A stretch of DNA of 32,093 nucleotides from Rufibacter sediminis. Lineage in GTDB: Bacteria > Bacteroidota > Bacteroidia > Cytophagales > Hymenobacteraceae. The DNA lies in assembly GCF_014269285.1 (NCBI RefSeq), contig NZ_JACOAF010000009.1, positions 1 to 32,093 on the forward strand, given 5' to 3'. The position numbers and the translations under genes were made by a program. This document shows, in pieces, positions 8,133-16,337 of this stretch (positions are counted from its first letter, which is position 1; every line of letters starts with the position of its first letter). Below the pieces are notes generated by a model that ran no database searches, was not told the origin of the DNA, and worked only from the letters and a program-made list of their open reading frames with translations.

Positions 8133-9044
8133 ATGTCCCGTTTTCAATGCCTTGGCCGGTTCTCGCTTTTCGCCGCGCTTACGTTTAGTCTTTTTTCGTG
8201 CTCTCCGTCAGACAATAAAACCGAGCAGCAGGTGCAGGTGCCTTCCCCTACCCAGGTAGTTTCCACTTCCGGGCCGCAGAAAGAGGAAGTTCCTTCCCCA
8301 GACGCGGTGGCAACCGCACCGGAGGCAGCCACCGAGAAACCCGCCTCAGCCGCCGCTATTCTGGCCCGTCCACAGGTGCCTATCCTGTGTTACCACCAGA
8401 TCCGCGAATGGAATTCTCGCGACGGGAAAGTGGGCAAAGACTACATCGTGAAACCCCATGATTTCAGGGCTCAGATGAAAATGCTCGCCGACAGCGGTTA
8501 CCACACCATCTTGCCGGATCAGTTGCAGGCCTACCTCACCAAAGGCACCCCGCTGCCAGAAAAACCCATCATGCTCACCTTCGATGACACCAAACTGGAC
8601 CAGTACACCGTGGCCAAACCAGAACTGGACAAGTACGGCTTCAAAGGGGTTTTCTTCATCATGACCGTTTCCATCGGCCGGCCCAACTATATGACCAAGG
8701 AGCAGATCAAGGAATTGTCTGACGCGGGACACGTGATCGGTTCCCACACCTACGACCACCACAACGTGAAAAAGTACGAGGACAAAGACTGGATCACCCA
8801 GATTGAGAAACCCACGAAACAACTGGAAGCCATCACCGGAAAACCCATCAAATACTTCGCTTATCCGTTTGGGTTATGGCGGCCCGAGGCCATCCCCGAA
8901 CTGAAGAAACGCGGGTTTGACGCGGCTTATATCTTAGCCACCAAACGCGATCCGCAGGACCCGCTCTTCACCATCCGGCGCATCATCGCCAGCGGCTACT
9001 GGAGCACCAAAGGCCTGCATAACAGCATTATGAACAGCTTTTAG
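8133..9044 (+). CDS. Polysaccharide deacetylase family lipoprotein (CE4/NodB fold)
   Basis: Predicted 303 aa. The start MSRFQCLGRF is preferred over an in-frame Met at 8091, since it gives a lipoprotein signal with lipobox LFSC (Cys23). A Pro/Ala/Glu-rich linker follows (30-80), then the NodB domain (about 82-290). The family's metal-site residues are visible: TFDD (149-152, with Asp151 and Asp152) and SHTYDH (204-209, His205 and His209); YPFG (244-247) is the usual third motif. The usual TFDDG is TFDDT here. CE4 enzymes remove N-acetyl groups from chitin-like or peptidoglycan sugars; the substrate is unknown. Likely anchored to a membrane and acting in the envelope. Confidence 0.9.
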   Translation: MSRFQCLGRFSLFAALTFSLFSCSPSDNKTEQQVQVPSPTQVVSTSGPQKEEVPSPDAVATAPEAATEKPASAAAILARPQVPILCYHQIREWNSRDGKVGKDYIVKPHDFRAQMKMLADSGYHTILPDQLQAYLTKGTPLPEKPIMLTFDDTKLDQYTVAKPELDKYGFKGVFFIMTVSIGRPNYMTKEQIKELSDAGHVIGSHTYDHHNVKKYEDKDWITQIEKPTKQLEAITGKPIKYFAYPFGLWRPEAIPELKKRGFDAAYILATKRDPQDPLFTIRRIIASGYWSTKGLHNSIMNSF

Positions 9045-9113
9045 GCAGACATCCGGAAGGACAAGTGCTATTTTAGAGCCATTTATCAAAAAACGGCCCA
9101 TAAACGGCGGGTC

Positions 9114-9262
9114 CTGGCGCGAGTCTCCAGACTCGTGCCGCTGGATGCGGGGAGTCTCCAGACTCCCTACTCATTGCCGGGAAATACGCCTTCTTCATGT
9201 GATTCCCGGCGAGTTTGGAGATTCGCATCATCTTAAGTCACGAGACTTTAGTCTCGCGCCAG
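9114..9262. repeat. GAGTCT-type repeat element, full copy 1 (149 nt)
   Basis: The element runs from CTGGCGCGAGTCTCC to its inverted end CTCGCGCCAG. It contains four small palindromes of the type CGAGTCT-nn-AGACTCG, in two halves that are inverted relative to each other. A homologous full copy lies at 19182-19318, and separated halves at 27631 and 27910. It is MITE-like, but I see no target-site duplication and no transposase. Confidence 0.85.
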
Positions 9263-9277
9263 AGGTTCTAAAATGAT

Positions 9278-9324
9278 AAAAGCGAATCGGGCCTGTTTTC
9301 AGAAAACAGGCCCGATTCGCTTTT
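9278..9324. terminator. Bidirectional terminator, perfect hairpin
   Basis: AAAAGCGAATCGGGCCTGTTTTC and its exact reverse complement flank a single A, giving a 23-bp stem with A and T tracts outside. It separates the convergent deacetylase (+) and metZ (-). The inner TGTTTTC/GAAAACA is the core shared by the dispersed hairpin family. Confidence 0.9.
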
Positions 9325-9365
9325 TGTAACATCTAGAGACTAATCACTAGCAACGAACTACCCTT

Positions 9366-10535
9366 CTAGCACTTCTCCAGCGCCTGCAGAATATCGTTCA
9401 GAATATCATCGGCGTACTCCAGGCCCACGGAGATTCTGATGAGGCCGGGCGTGATGCCTACTGCTTGGCGCTCAGCTTCGGTGAGTTTGGCGTGGGTGGT
9501 GCTGGCCGGGTGCGAAGCGATGCTGCGGGTGTCTCCCAGGTTGGCGGTAAGCGACATCAGATGCAGGCTGTCCAGGAACGTACGTCCGCTCTCCAGGCCG
9601 CCTTTCAGCTCGAAACAGAACAATCCGCCACCGTTCTTCATCTGCTTTCTGGCAATTTCATAGCTGGGGTGCGTGGGCAGGAACGGATACTTGACCCAGT
9701 TCAATTTCGGGTGGTCCTGCAGTTGAGTAGCGATGGACAGGGCATTGCCGGCGTGGCGCTCCATGCGTACATCCAGCGTCTCCAGGCTTTTGCTCAGCAC
9801 CCAGGCGTTGAACGGCGACAGCGCCGGGCCCGAGCTGCGGCAGAACAGGTAAATGTCCTTGATCAGCTCTTTCTTGCCCACTACCACGCCGCCCAGCACG
9901 CGGCCCTGACCGTCTATCCACTTGGTGGCCGAGTGTACGATCAGGTCCGCGCCAAACTCTACCGGACGTTGGTTTACCGGCGTGGCGAAGCAGTTGTCCA
10001 CGTTAAAAATGATATTATGCTTTTTGGTCAGCTGGCCGGCAAACTCCAGGTCAATAATGTCCAACCCGGGGTTGGTGGGCGTCTCAATGTAGAGCATTTT
10101 GGTGTTGGGCCGGATGGCGGCTTCCCACTCCTCGGGCTTGTCCGCGGACACGTAGCTGTACTCAATGCCGTACTTGGGCAGGTACTTGGTGATGATGGTG
10201 TGCGTGCTCCCGAAGATGGAATTGCAGGCCAGCAGGTGGTCACCGGCTTTGAGCAAAGCCATAAACGAGGCGAAGACCGCGCTCATGCCCGAGGCGGTGG
10301 CATAGCCGGCCTCCGCGCCTTCCAGGGCGCACATCTTATCGGTGAACTCCTGCACGGAGGGGTTGCTGAAGCGGCTGTAGATGTTGTCGTCGGTCTCATC
10401 CGCGAAGGCGGCGCGCATGTCCTCGGCGTTCTCAAACTGGAAACTGCTGGTCAGGAACATGGGCGTGGAGTGCTCCATCTCATTGGTGCGCTCGGTCTGT
10501 ATTCTGATGGCTTTGGTAAGCGGATGGTATTCCAT
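9366..10535 (-). CDS. metZ: O-succinyl/acetylhomoserine sulfhydrylase, PLP-dependent
   Basis: Predicted 389 aa, the usual length of the Cys/Met metabolism PLP family. Visible features are YSRFSNPS (53-60, phosphate/PLP binding in the dimer partner), ASGMSAV (81-87), ETPTNP (151-156), NVDNCFATP (178-186) and the PLP lysine Lys205 in HSATKWIDGQGR. The sequence type (SATKWIDGQGRVLGG) is that of MetZ, which joins sulfide to activated homoserine to give homocysteine; cystathionine gamma-synthase remains an alternative. The context favours sulfhydrylation: metX is nearby and the whole sulfate reduction pathway follows. OsmC lies upstream on the same strand, but 570 nt of repeats separate them. Confidence 0.9.
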   Translation of the reverse strand: MEYHPLTKAIRIQTERTNEMEHSTPMFLTSSFQFENAEDMRAAFADETDDNIYSRFSNPSVQEFTDKMCALEGAEAGYATASGMSAVFASFMALLKAGDHLLACNSIFGSTHTIITKYLPKYGIEYSYVSADKPEEWEAAIRPNTKMLYIETPTNPGLDIIDLEFAGQLTKKHNIIFNVDNCFATPVNQRPVEFGADLIVHSATKWIDGQGRVLGGVVVGKKELIKDIYLFCRSSGPALSPFNAWVLSKSLETLDVRMERHAGNALSIATQLQDHPKLNWVKYPFLPTHPSYEIARKQMKNGGGLFCFELKGGLESGRTFLDSLHLMSLTANLGDTRSIASHPASTTHAKLTEAERQAVGITPGLIRISVGLEYADDILNDILQALEKC

Positions 10536-10558
10536 TTTCTAATGTGCTAATTTTTTAA

Positions 10559-10593
10559 TGTGCTGATGTGTTAGTTGGTAGCACATCAGCACA
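10559..10593. repeat. Inverted repeat TGTGCTGATGTG upstream of metZ
   Basis: A perfect 12-bp inverted repeat (10559-10570 and 10582-10593) with an 11-nt loop, ending 24 nt before the metZ start. The adjacent aatgtgctaa (10541-10550) is a third degenerate unit. It is part of the word-like intergenic repeats; an operator or leader hairpin for metZ is possible. Confidence 0.75.
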
Positions 10594-10675
10594 TGGTTTA
10601 TTTTGGCACTTTTTTTCCTATTTCTAATACTCCCAGGCGAAATGTTCATACAGTTGGTATGCGGGTCTAAAACAC

Positions 10676-10711
10676 GTTTTTGACCCGCTTTTCTGAAAAC
10701 AGGCCAAAAAC
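10676..10711. repeat. TGTTTTC/GAAAACA-family hairpin
   Basis: GTTTTTGACCCGCTTTTC-t-GAAAACAGGCCAAAAAC, stem with one or two mismatches. Member of the dispersed hairpin family, here upstream of metZ. Confidence 0.65.
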
Positions 10712-10851
10712 AGAGTTCCCTTTTGTGGTGCATCACCTTCCCGAAAACACGTTCTATACCTGTTAAACTGCGTTTGCAACTGTTACCGGCACAGATACCG
10801 TGAGGTATTTCTGATCTGTTGCTGAAGTGGTGGTTGCTTGGGTTGAACCCA

Positions 10852-10873
10852 CCCCTACCCCTACCAGGAGGGG
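10852..10873. repeat. C/G-rich palindromic repeat
   Basis: CCCCTACC...AGGAGGGG, the same repeat type as at 398 and 502. A matching, more degenerate copy in the other orientation lies at about 11036-11060, so the two flank the CAAT tract and a degenerate TTTTC/GAAAA hairpin at 10985-11020. Confidence 0.6.
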
Positions 10874-10913
10874 AATATCAGCACACGTAGTCCGATTGTT
10901 TAACACAGGAGCG

Positions 10914-10969
<56 letters not shown>

Positions 10970-11105
10970 TAGAGGATATTCAATGTTTTCAGCCTCTTTT
11001 CTGAAAAACGGCCCTAAAACGAGTGAGCGAAAATCTCCTCCTGGAAGGGCTAGGGGTGGGTTCCCTTTCCCAACTCAAGACTTAGAACTCAGGACTCAGA
11101 ACTGG

Positions 11106-11528
11106 TTACGCAGTAACCCTTACTTCCCAGGTCACCTCGGCACCGGCTCTGCGCAGGGTTTCGGCCACGGAGCAGTATTTCTCCATGGAAAGCTCGCAGG
11201 CGCGCTCGGCTTTTACCACGTCATGAGGCCCTTGCAGGTCAAAGACCACGTGTACTTTCTTCCACAGGGCTGGTTCTTTGCCCGTCTCGCGCTCGCCGGT
11301 GATCTCCATCTTGAAGCCGGTCAGTTCCTGCCGCTGTTTTTTCAGGATCATGGCCACATCAATGCCACTGCAGCCACCCAAGGCCATCAACAGCATTTGC
11401 ATGGGACGTACGCCAAAGTTCATGCCGCCGCTCTCGGGGCTGGTGTCGGTGGTGATGACGTGGCCGTTGGCGTCTCTGGCTTCAAAACCATAGTCACCAC
11501 CCACGCGGTTCATCTCAATTCTTATCAT
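11106..11528 (-). CDS. OsmC/Ohr family peroxiredoxin-like protein
   Basis: Predicted 140 aa, the normal OsmC length. The start MIRIEMNRVGG is chosen because upstream in-frame codons run through the metX promoter region. The two family cysteines are present: Cys53 in LLMALGGCSGID and Cys119 in MEKYCSVAETL. The MQMLLMALGGCSGIDV segment is typical of the YhfA-like OsmC branch, whose substrate is uncertain. OsmC proteins reduce organic hydroperoxides with these cysteines. It is divergent from metX across 56 nt, so both promoters must lie there. It may protect thiol metabolism from peroxides; that is inference from position. Confidence 0.9.
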   Translation of the reverse strand: MIRIEMNRVGGDYGFEARDANGHVITTDTSPESGGMNFGVRPMQMLLMALGGCSGIDVAMILKKQRQELTGFKMEITGERETGKEPALWKKVHVVFDLQGPHDVVKAERACELSMEKYCSVAETLRRAGAEVTWEVRVTA

Positions 11529-11557
11529 ATTTATTACGGTTTTAAGCCGGTAGCCCT

Positions 11558-11580
11558 TTACTTTGTAAGAGTTAAAGGTA
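11558..11580. promoter_or_regulatory. Candidate divergent -7 boxes of metX and osmC
   Basis: TTACTTTG (11558-11565, + strand, toward metX) and TACCTTTA (11573-11580, - strand, toward osmC) each match seven of eight TAnnTTTG positions. The -33 elements are not convincing. The boxes lie within 15 nt of each other in the 56-nt gap. Confidence 0.35.
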
Positions 11581-11584
11581 CTAC

Positions 11585-12640
11585 ATGAATTATTTTCAAT
11601 ATAACCAACCTTTTGCATTAGAAGGCGGGCAAACACTTCCTGAAATCACAGTCGCCTACCACACCTTTGGTAAGCTGAACGCAAATAAAAGCAATGTGGT
11701 CTGGATTTGCCATGCTCTTACCGCTAATTCAAACGTGTTGGACTGGTGGGACGGTATCGTGGGGGAAAGTAAGGTCATTGATCCTGAACGGCATTTCATT
11801 GTCTGCGCCAACATTCTGGGCTCCTGCTACGGCAGCACCGGCCCCTTGAGCCTCAACCCCCAGACCGGCGAACCGTATTACACCACGTTCCCGCAGGTCA
11901 CCGTGCGCGACATGGTACGGGCCCACATGCTGCTGCGCGAGCACTTGGGCCTGGAGAAAATCCATATCCTGGCCGGGGGCAGCATGGGCGGTTTTCAGGT
12001 GTTGGAATGGGCCATCGCGGAGCCGCAGGTAGTGGACAACCTGTTCCTGCTGGCCACCTCGGCCGCCGAGAGCACCTGGGGCATCGGGATTCATACCACC
12101 CAGCGCCTGATGCTGGAGGCCGATGGCACCTGGGGCGAACCCAATCCTACGGCCGGGAGCAAAGGCCTTAAAGCCGCCCGCGCTCTGGGTACGCTCACCT
12201 ACCGCAATTACCAGATCCTGGCCCAGAACCAAACCGATCCGGACCCCGAGAAGCTGGACAACTACAGGGTGTCTTCTTACCTCAATTACCAGGGCGAGAA
12301 ACTGGTGAACCGCTTCAACGCCTACAGTTATTGGTTCCTGACCAAAGCCCTGGACAGCCACAACCTGTCACGCGGACGAGGCGGGCGTTTAGAGGCCGTT
12401 TTAGCGGAAATACCCCAAAAGACGCTGATCATCGGCATTAACAGCGACATTCTGTGCCCGGTGCAGGAGCAGCAGTTCCTGGCGCAGCATTTGCCCAACG
12501 TGCAGCTGGTGGAGATTGACTCCAACTACGGCCATGACGGGTTCATCATTGAGGGCGAGAAGATCTCGCAGCATTTCTCGGTTTGGCTTTCTGAGGTGGA
12601 GAAAGAGAACCAGACTTCTGGCGCGTGTCTATCGGTGTAG
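11585..12640 (+). CDS. metX: Homoserine O-acyltransferase (MetX-type alpha/beta hydrolase)
   Basis: Predicted 351 aa. Catalytic triad visible: Ser133 in the elbow GGSMGG, Asp288 in INSDILCP and His317 in NYGHDGF. Also typical are AYHTFGKLN (24-32), ALTANS (44-49), the oxyanion-region LGSCYGSTGP (78-87) and the lid segment. It activates homoserine with acetyl-CoA (or succinyl-CoA; the acyl donor cannot be decided by eye) for MetZ. The start ATG follows a short leader without Shine-Dalgarno sequence. The gene faces away from osmC and ends at a bidirectional terminator shared with the transporter fusion. Confidence 0.93.
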   Translation: MNYFQYNQPFALEGGQTLPEITVAYHTFGKLNANKSNVVWICHALTANSNVLDWWDGIVGESKVIDPERHFIVCANILGSCYGSTGPLSLNPQTGEPYYTTFPQVTVRDMVRAHMLLREHLGLEKIHILAGGSMGGFQVLEWAIAEPQVVDNLFLLATSAAESTWGIGIHTTQRLMLEADGTWGEPNPTAGSKGLKAARALGTLTYRNYQILAQNQTDPDPEKLDNYRVSSYLNYQGEKLVNRFNAYSYWFLTKALDSHNLSRGRGGRLEAVLAEIPQKTLIIGINSDILCPVQEQQFLAQHLPNVQLVEIDSNYGHDGFIIEGEKISQHFSVWLSEVEKENQTSGACLSV

Positions 12641-12655
12641 CACCTGTATCCACTA

Positions 12656-12701
12656 AAAGTGTTTGGGGCCTGTTTTTAAGAAAACAGGCCCCAAACACTT
12701 T
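12656..12701. terminator. Bidirectional terminator, perfect hairpin
   Basis: A 21-bp perfect stem (AAAGTGTTTGGGGCCTG... and its complement) around taag, with A and T tracts, between the convergent metX and transporter-fusion genes. Same TGTTTT/AAAACA core as the dispersed family. Confidence 0.9.
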
Positions 12702-12717
12702 CAGGCTTTCTCTATTC

Positions 12718-14214
12718 CTAGAACAGCCCTACCGCTTTCAACAGAATCCGGAGGCTCCAGATAATCACCAATGACCCTACGGCTATGAACATAGTTTTGA
12801 CCGGCAATCGGCCGGCCAGCCGGGCCGCGATGGGCGCCGCCAGCATGCCGCCTAGCACCAACCCGATGATGACCTGCAAATGACTCAGGCCCAGCATCGC
12901 GAAGAAGGTGAGGGCGCTGGCGAAGGTGACGAAAAACTCCGTGATGCTCACCGTCCCGATCACGAAGCGCGGCGTACGGCCCTTGGCAATGAGGGTACTG
13001 GTCACCAACGGCCCCCAGCCGCCGCCGCCAAAGGAGTCCAGGAAACCGCCGGCTCCGGCCAGTAAACCCGCCTTTTTCACTTTCTTGCGCTCTTTGTTTT
13101 TCTTGAAGGCGGTGTAGATGATGCGGGCCCCCAACACCAGGGTGTACAAGGCCAGAATGGGCCGCACGTAATTGGCGTACTCCTCCCCTACTTTCGCCAA
13201 AAGCCAGGCTCCGGCAATGGCACCTAGCACGCCGGGCACCAACAAGACCTTGAACAGCTTCTTGTTCACGTTCCCGAACTTGTAATGGCTGAAACCCGAG
13301 ATGCCGCTGGAGAAGATCTCGGCGGTATGGATGCTTCCGCTGATGGCCGGCAGGTTGATTCCCAGAGACAGCAAGACTGTGGTGCTGGTCACGCCGTAGC
13401 CCATGCCCAGCGCGCCGTCTACCATCTGTGCCAGAAAACCCGCAAAGATCATCCAGTAGAAGATAGGCTCAATGGAACCCACAAAGGTGGAAACCTCCTC
13501 CATGGAAATGGCCGAGAACGCGAAGCGCCCCACAATCATGAAAAAGAACGCCAGCAGCACCCCGTAGGCGATTTTCTTCCAGGGCTTTTCTTTCCGCTCA
13601 ACGCGGATTTGGGGTTTCTCTTGAACGGTCAGCACTTTGGTGATCTGGTTGAGTTGGGTGACTTTGGCGGCGAAATCGCCTTTCAGACTGTTTCTGATCT
13701 GCTGCAGATTATCCAACACCTCATCCAACTCCTCGGGCAACACCTCATTGAAGGTTTCTTTCAGGCGCTTGGCCATGGTGGGCGATTTGCCATTGGTGGA
13801 GATCGCTATTTTCAGGTTGCCTTTCCGTACCACCGAGCTCAGGTAGAAATCGCACAGATCGGGCGTATCGGCTACGTTCACCAGTTTGCCCTGGCGCTTG
13901 GCTTCCTGGCTGATCGCGCGGCTGGCGGTCCGGTCGTTCACGGCCACAATCACAATGTCAGCCCCCGCCACATCCTCCGGCCCGAAGGCTTTGGGCACCA
14001 GGGCAATGTTGTGGTTTTCCTGCGCCAACTGGAGCACCGCCTCCTGAAACTGGATGGCCACCACTTTGATGGTAGTTCTGGGCGAGTTTTGCAGCAAAGC
14101 CGTCAGTTTCTCCAGGCCCACGTTGCCGCCTCCTACCACCAGCACGCGCAGATGCTCCAGTTTCAGAAAAACCGGGAACAGCTCATTTTGCTCTCTGATG
14201 GTGGCAGTGGTCAT
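12718..14214 (-). CDS. Fusion: precorrin-2 dehydrogenase (siroheme) + TSUP transporter
   Basis: Predicted 498 aa with two parts. Residues 1 to about 200 are a CysG-B/Met8-like module: Rossmann motif VLVVGGGNVG (24-33), VNVADTPDLCDFYLSS (112-127), AISTNGKSP (137-145) and a helical tail. Such modules oxidise precorrin-2 to sirohydrochlorin, and some also insert iron. Residues about 212-498 form a TauE/SafE (TSUP) membrane domain with about eight hydrophobic segments and glycine-rich MVDGALGMGYG (264-274) and FLDSFGGGGWGP (391-402). TSUP proteins move sulfite, sulfate or organosulfur anions. The frame is continuous with no sign of a frameshift. Last gene of the cys cluster; cobA, its partner in siroheme synthesis, lies upstream. 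Siroheme is the cofactor of the neighbouring CysI. Confidence 0.9.
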   Translation of the reverse strand: MTTATIREQNELFPVFLKLEHLRVLVVGGGNVGLEKLTALLQNSPRTTIKVVAIQFQEAVLQLAQENHNIALVPKAFGPEDVAGADIVIVAVNDRTASRAISQEAKRQGKLVNVADTPDLCDFYLSSVVRKGNLKIAISTNGKSPTMAKRLKETFNEVLPEELDEVLDNLQQIRNSLKGDFAAKVTQLNQITKVLTVQEKPQIRVERKEKPWKKIAYGVLLAFFFMIVGRFAFSAISMEEVSTFVGSIEPIFYWMIFAGFLAQMVDGALGMGYGVTSTTVLLSLGINLPAISGSIHTAEIFSSGISGFSHYKFGNVNKKLFKVLLVPGVLGAIAGAWLLAKVGEEYANYVRPILALYTLVLGARIIYTAFKKNKERKKVKKAGLLAGAGGFLDSFGGGGWGPLVTSTLIAKGRTPRFVIGTVSITEFFVTFASALTFFAMLGLSHLQVIIGLVLGGMLAAPIAARLAGRLPVKTMFIAVGSLVIIWSLRILLKAVGLF

Positions 14215-14485
14215 AATTCGTTTGTGTGCTTTTGATTTTAGAACCTTCCGGCCGAAATGCCCAGGCTTTTAAGATAAAAGAGGTTCTTTGCTGAATCTCC
14301 GGAAAACAAGCCGGCATCGCGCAAGCGCAGTCGTTACCTATCTATTAAAGTAAATATTTTCTTGATAAACAGCAAATTATCAGCAAGTAAGCTTCCTTCT
14401 CTTAGCCCCACGGATACCGATCTCCACAGTGTACTGAATACTAATTACCGGAAAAAGGAAACGCGCCAGCGAAGGACCCGCCACG
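14215..14485. other. Gap between cysI and the transporter fusion
   Basis: AT-rich in the middle. A weak minus-strand -7-like TTACTTTA (about 14346-14353) has a TTG 20 nt upstream and could start a separate transcript for the fusion gene. No gene is seen. Confidence 0.35.
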
Positions 14486-14529
14486 AGGCGTTTAGCGGTT
14501 CTTTTTCAGAAAATGACCGCTAAACGCCT
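14486..14529. terminator. Hairpin after cysI, possible terminator
   Basis: AGGCGTTTAGCGGT (14486-14499) pairs perfectly with 14516-14529 around TCTTTTTCAGAAAATG. It lies 10 nt past the cysI stop. Member of the dispersed hairpin family. There is no long T tract on the minus strand, so termination may be partial. Confidence 0.65.
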
Positions 14530-14538
14530 GGGCTGATT

Positions 14539-16218
14539 TTAATTTAGTAACGTGCGGTAGGCGAAATCCCCGAAGCGCTCGCCCGCCAACCGGTTCTGCT
14601 TGAAAGCGCCAAAGGCGATATCCAATTCCTGCAGAATGGCCGCCTCGTCCAGGTTTTCTTTGTAAAGTTTGTTCAGCCGCTGGCCCTGCTCATCGCCGCC
14701 CAGGTTCAGGTTGTAATGTCCGGGAGCCGTTCCCACAAAGCCGATCTCGGAGAGCACTGACCGGCCGCAGCCGTTGGGGCAACCCGTCATCCGGATGATG
14801 ATTTCCTCGTCCTGCAACCCGTGGTGCGCCAGCACGCCGTCAATCTTGGTGATGAGTTCCGGCAGGTAGCGCTGCGCCTCGGCCAGAGCTAACGGGCAGG
14901 TGGGCAACGCCACGCAGGCCATCGCGTTCTGGCGCACCAGCGACGCGGCCTCGGTATGCGGAATCACCTGGTGCTTCACCAGAATTTCTTCAATGGCAGC
15001 TTTGTCTTCTGCGGTGATGTCGCTCAGGATCACGTTCTGGTTGCAGGTGAACCGGAAGTTGGCTTTACCGGTTTGGGCTACCTCCAGCATGGCCGTTTTG
15101 AGCGCCGCCGACGGCAGATCTGTAATGCGGCCGTTTTCCACGAACACGGTGTAATGCCACCGGCCGGTGTTGCTCTGGGTCCAGCCGTAATGGTCTTTGC
15201 GGGTGGTCAAGGTGTACGGCCGAACGGCTTCTAACGCGAATCCGGTGCGTTTTTCTAATTCTGCCCGGAAAACGTCAAGCCCCATGTTGTCCACGGTGTA
15301 CTTCAGACGCGCCAACTTGCGGTCGGCCCGGTTCCCGAAATCCCGCTGCACGGTTAGGATCTCATACACCGCTTTAAATAGCTTCTCATCTGATTCCTCG
15401 GTGCTCACGAAACCAATCTCGGTGGCCAGCCTTGGGTAGGTTTCGGCGTTGCCGTGGGTAAATGATAAACCTCCGCCCACAGCCAGGTTGAAGCCTTTCA
15501 GTTCATTATTCTCAATGATGGCGATGAGGCCCAAATCCTGCGCAAACACATCAGAATCATTGTTAGGCGGAATCACCAGGCCAATCTTGAATTTGCGGGG
15601 CAGGTAGCGGTCCTGGTACAGCGGGTCTTCCTCCTCCACCTTGTCGTAGATTTTCTCCTCGTCCAGCCACACGTCATAGTATGATCTGGTCTTGGGCAGC
15701 AGGTACTCACTGATCCGGTCGGCGTACTGAAATATGCGCTCGTGGAGCGGCGATTCCAGCGGGTTGGCCGAGGCCACCACGTTGCGGTTCACATCGCCGC
15801 AGGCGGCAATGGAATCCAGCCCGGCCTGGTTGAAGGCTTTGATGGTGGGTTTGGTCTTGGACTTGACAATGCCGTGCAGCTGCAAGGTCTGGCGGGTAGT
15901 GATTTTGATCACACCCGTGGAGTTGTCGCCCGCGATGTTGTGCGTGGCTACCCATTGCTCAGGAGTCAGGAAACCGCCGGGCAACCGCAACCGGATCATA
16001 AAGGAATACAGACGCTCCAACTTCTTGGCGGCCCGTTCTTCGCGACGGTCGCGGTCGTCCTGCATGTACATGCCGTGGAACTTCACCAGCGCCGTATCGT
16101 CTTCCCGGATGGCCCCGGTGATTTCGTCTTTCAGGCTTTCCTTCAGCGTTCCGCGCAGGCCCTGGCTGACCTCTTTTATTTTCTCTATGGGTGATAAATT
16201 CTTTTTCTCAGTTGACAT
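14539..16218 (-). CDS. cysI: Assimilatory sulfite reductase hemoprotein (beta) subunit
   Basis: Predicted 559 aa, the usual CysI length. The siroheme/[4Fe-4S] ligands are all present: Cys435 and Cys441 in ACVALPTCPLA, Cys480 and Cys484 in TGCPNGCGR. The substrate-side arginine and lysine regions ITTRQTLQLHGI (106-117) and AACGDVNRNVV (138-148) are also clear. It reduces sulfite to sulfide with six electrons from CysJ. A ferredoxin-type nitrite/sulfite reductase is the alternative, but cysJ nearby favours the NADPH type. It lies 301 nt downstream of cysJ; the gap is filled by repeats. No cysteine is missing and no frameshift is visible. Confidence 0.95.
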   Translation of the reverse strand: MSTEKKNLSPIEKIKEVSQGLRGTLKESLKDEITGAIREDDTALVKFHGMYMQDDRDRREERAAKKLERLYSFMIRLRLPGGFLTPEQWVATHNIAGDNSTGVIKITTRQTLQLHGIVKSKTKPTIKAFNQAGLDSIAACGDVNRNVVASANPLESPLHERIFQYADRISEYLLPKTRSYYDVWLDEEKIYDKVEEEDPLYQDRYLPRKFKIGLVIPPNNDSDVFAQDLGLIAIIENNELKGFNLAVGGGLSFTHGNAETYPRLATEIGFVSTEESDEKLFKAVYEILTVQRDFGNRADRKLARLKYTVDNMGLDVFRAELEKRTGFALEAVRPYTLTTRKDHYGWTQSNTGRWHYTVFVENGRITDLPSAALKTAMLEVAQTGKANFRFTCNQNVILSDITAEDKAAIEEILVKHQVIPHTEAASLVRQNAMACVALPTCPLALAEAQRYLPELITKIDGVLAHHGLQDEEIIIRMTGCPNGCGRSVLSEIGFVGTAPGHYNLNLGGDEQGQRLNKLYKENLDEAAILQELDIAFGAFKQNRLAGERFGDFAYRTLLN

Positions 16219-16275
16219 GGTAACTGGTCTTTAGGAGGAACAGGAAGTCGATTTCCTGCCCTGATTTTTGCATTC

Positions 16276-16315
16276 CTGTTTTGAGCCTGTTTTCAGAAAA
16301 ACAGCTTAAAAACAG
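16276..16315. repeat. TGTTTTC/GAAAACA-family hairpin
   Basis: CTGTTTTGAGCCTGTTTTC and GAAAAACAGCTTAAAAACAG pair with two imperfections. Lies in the cysJ-cysI gap. Confidence 0.7.
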
Positions 16316-16337
16316 TTCTTTATGGAATCACTCCTTC

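Noticed and set aside
9465..10550. Long plus-strand open frame (361 codons) opposite metZ
   Set aside because: It is the mirror of a well-supported PLP enzyme; composition (many Gly, Arg, His, Val) is typical of an antisense shadow and no domain is visible.
10536..10760. SAM riboswitch or Met-rich leader upstream of metZ
   Set aside because: I looked for a Met-rich mini-ORF and for conserved riboswitch pairing and saw neither; only the 12-bp inverted repeat and a dispersed hairpin are present.
13285..14235. Plus-strand open frame opposite the transporter fusion
   Set aside because: Antisense to a clear gene, with His/Gln/Gly-rich composition and no family features.
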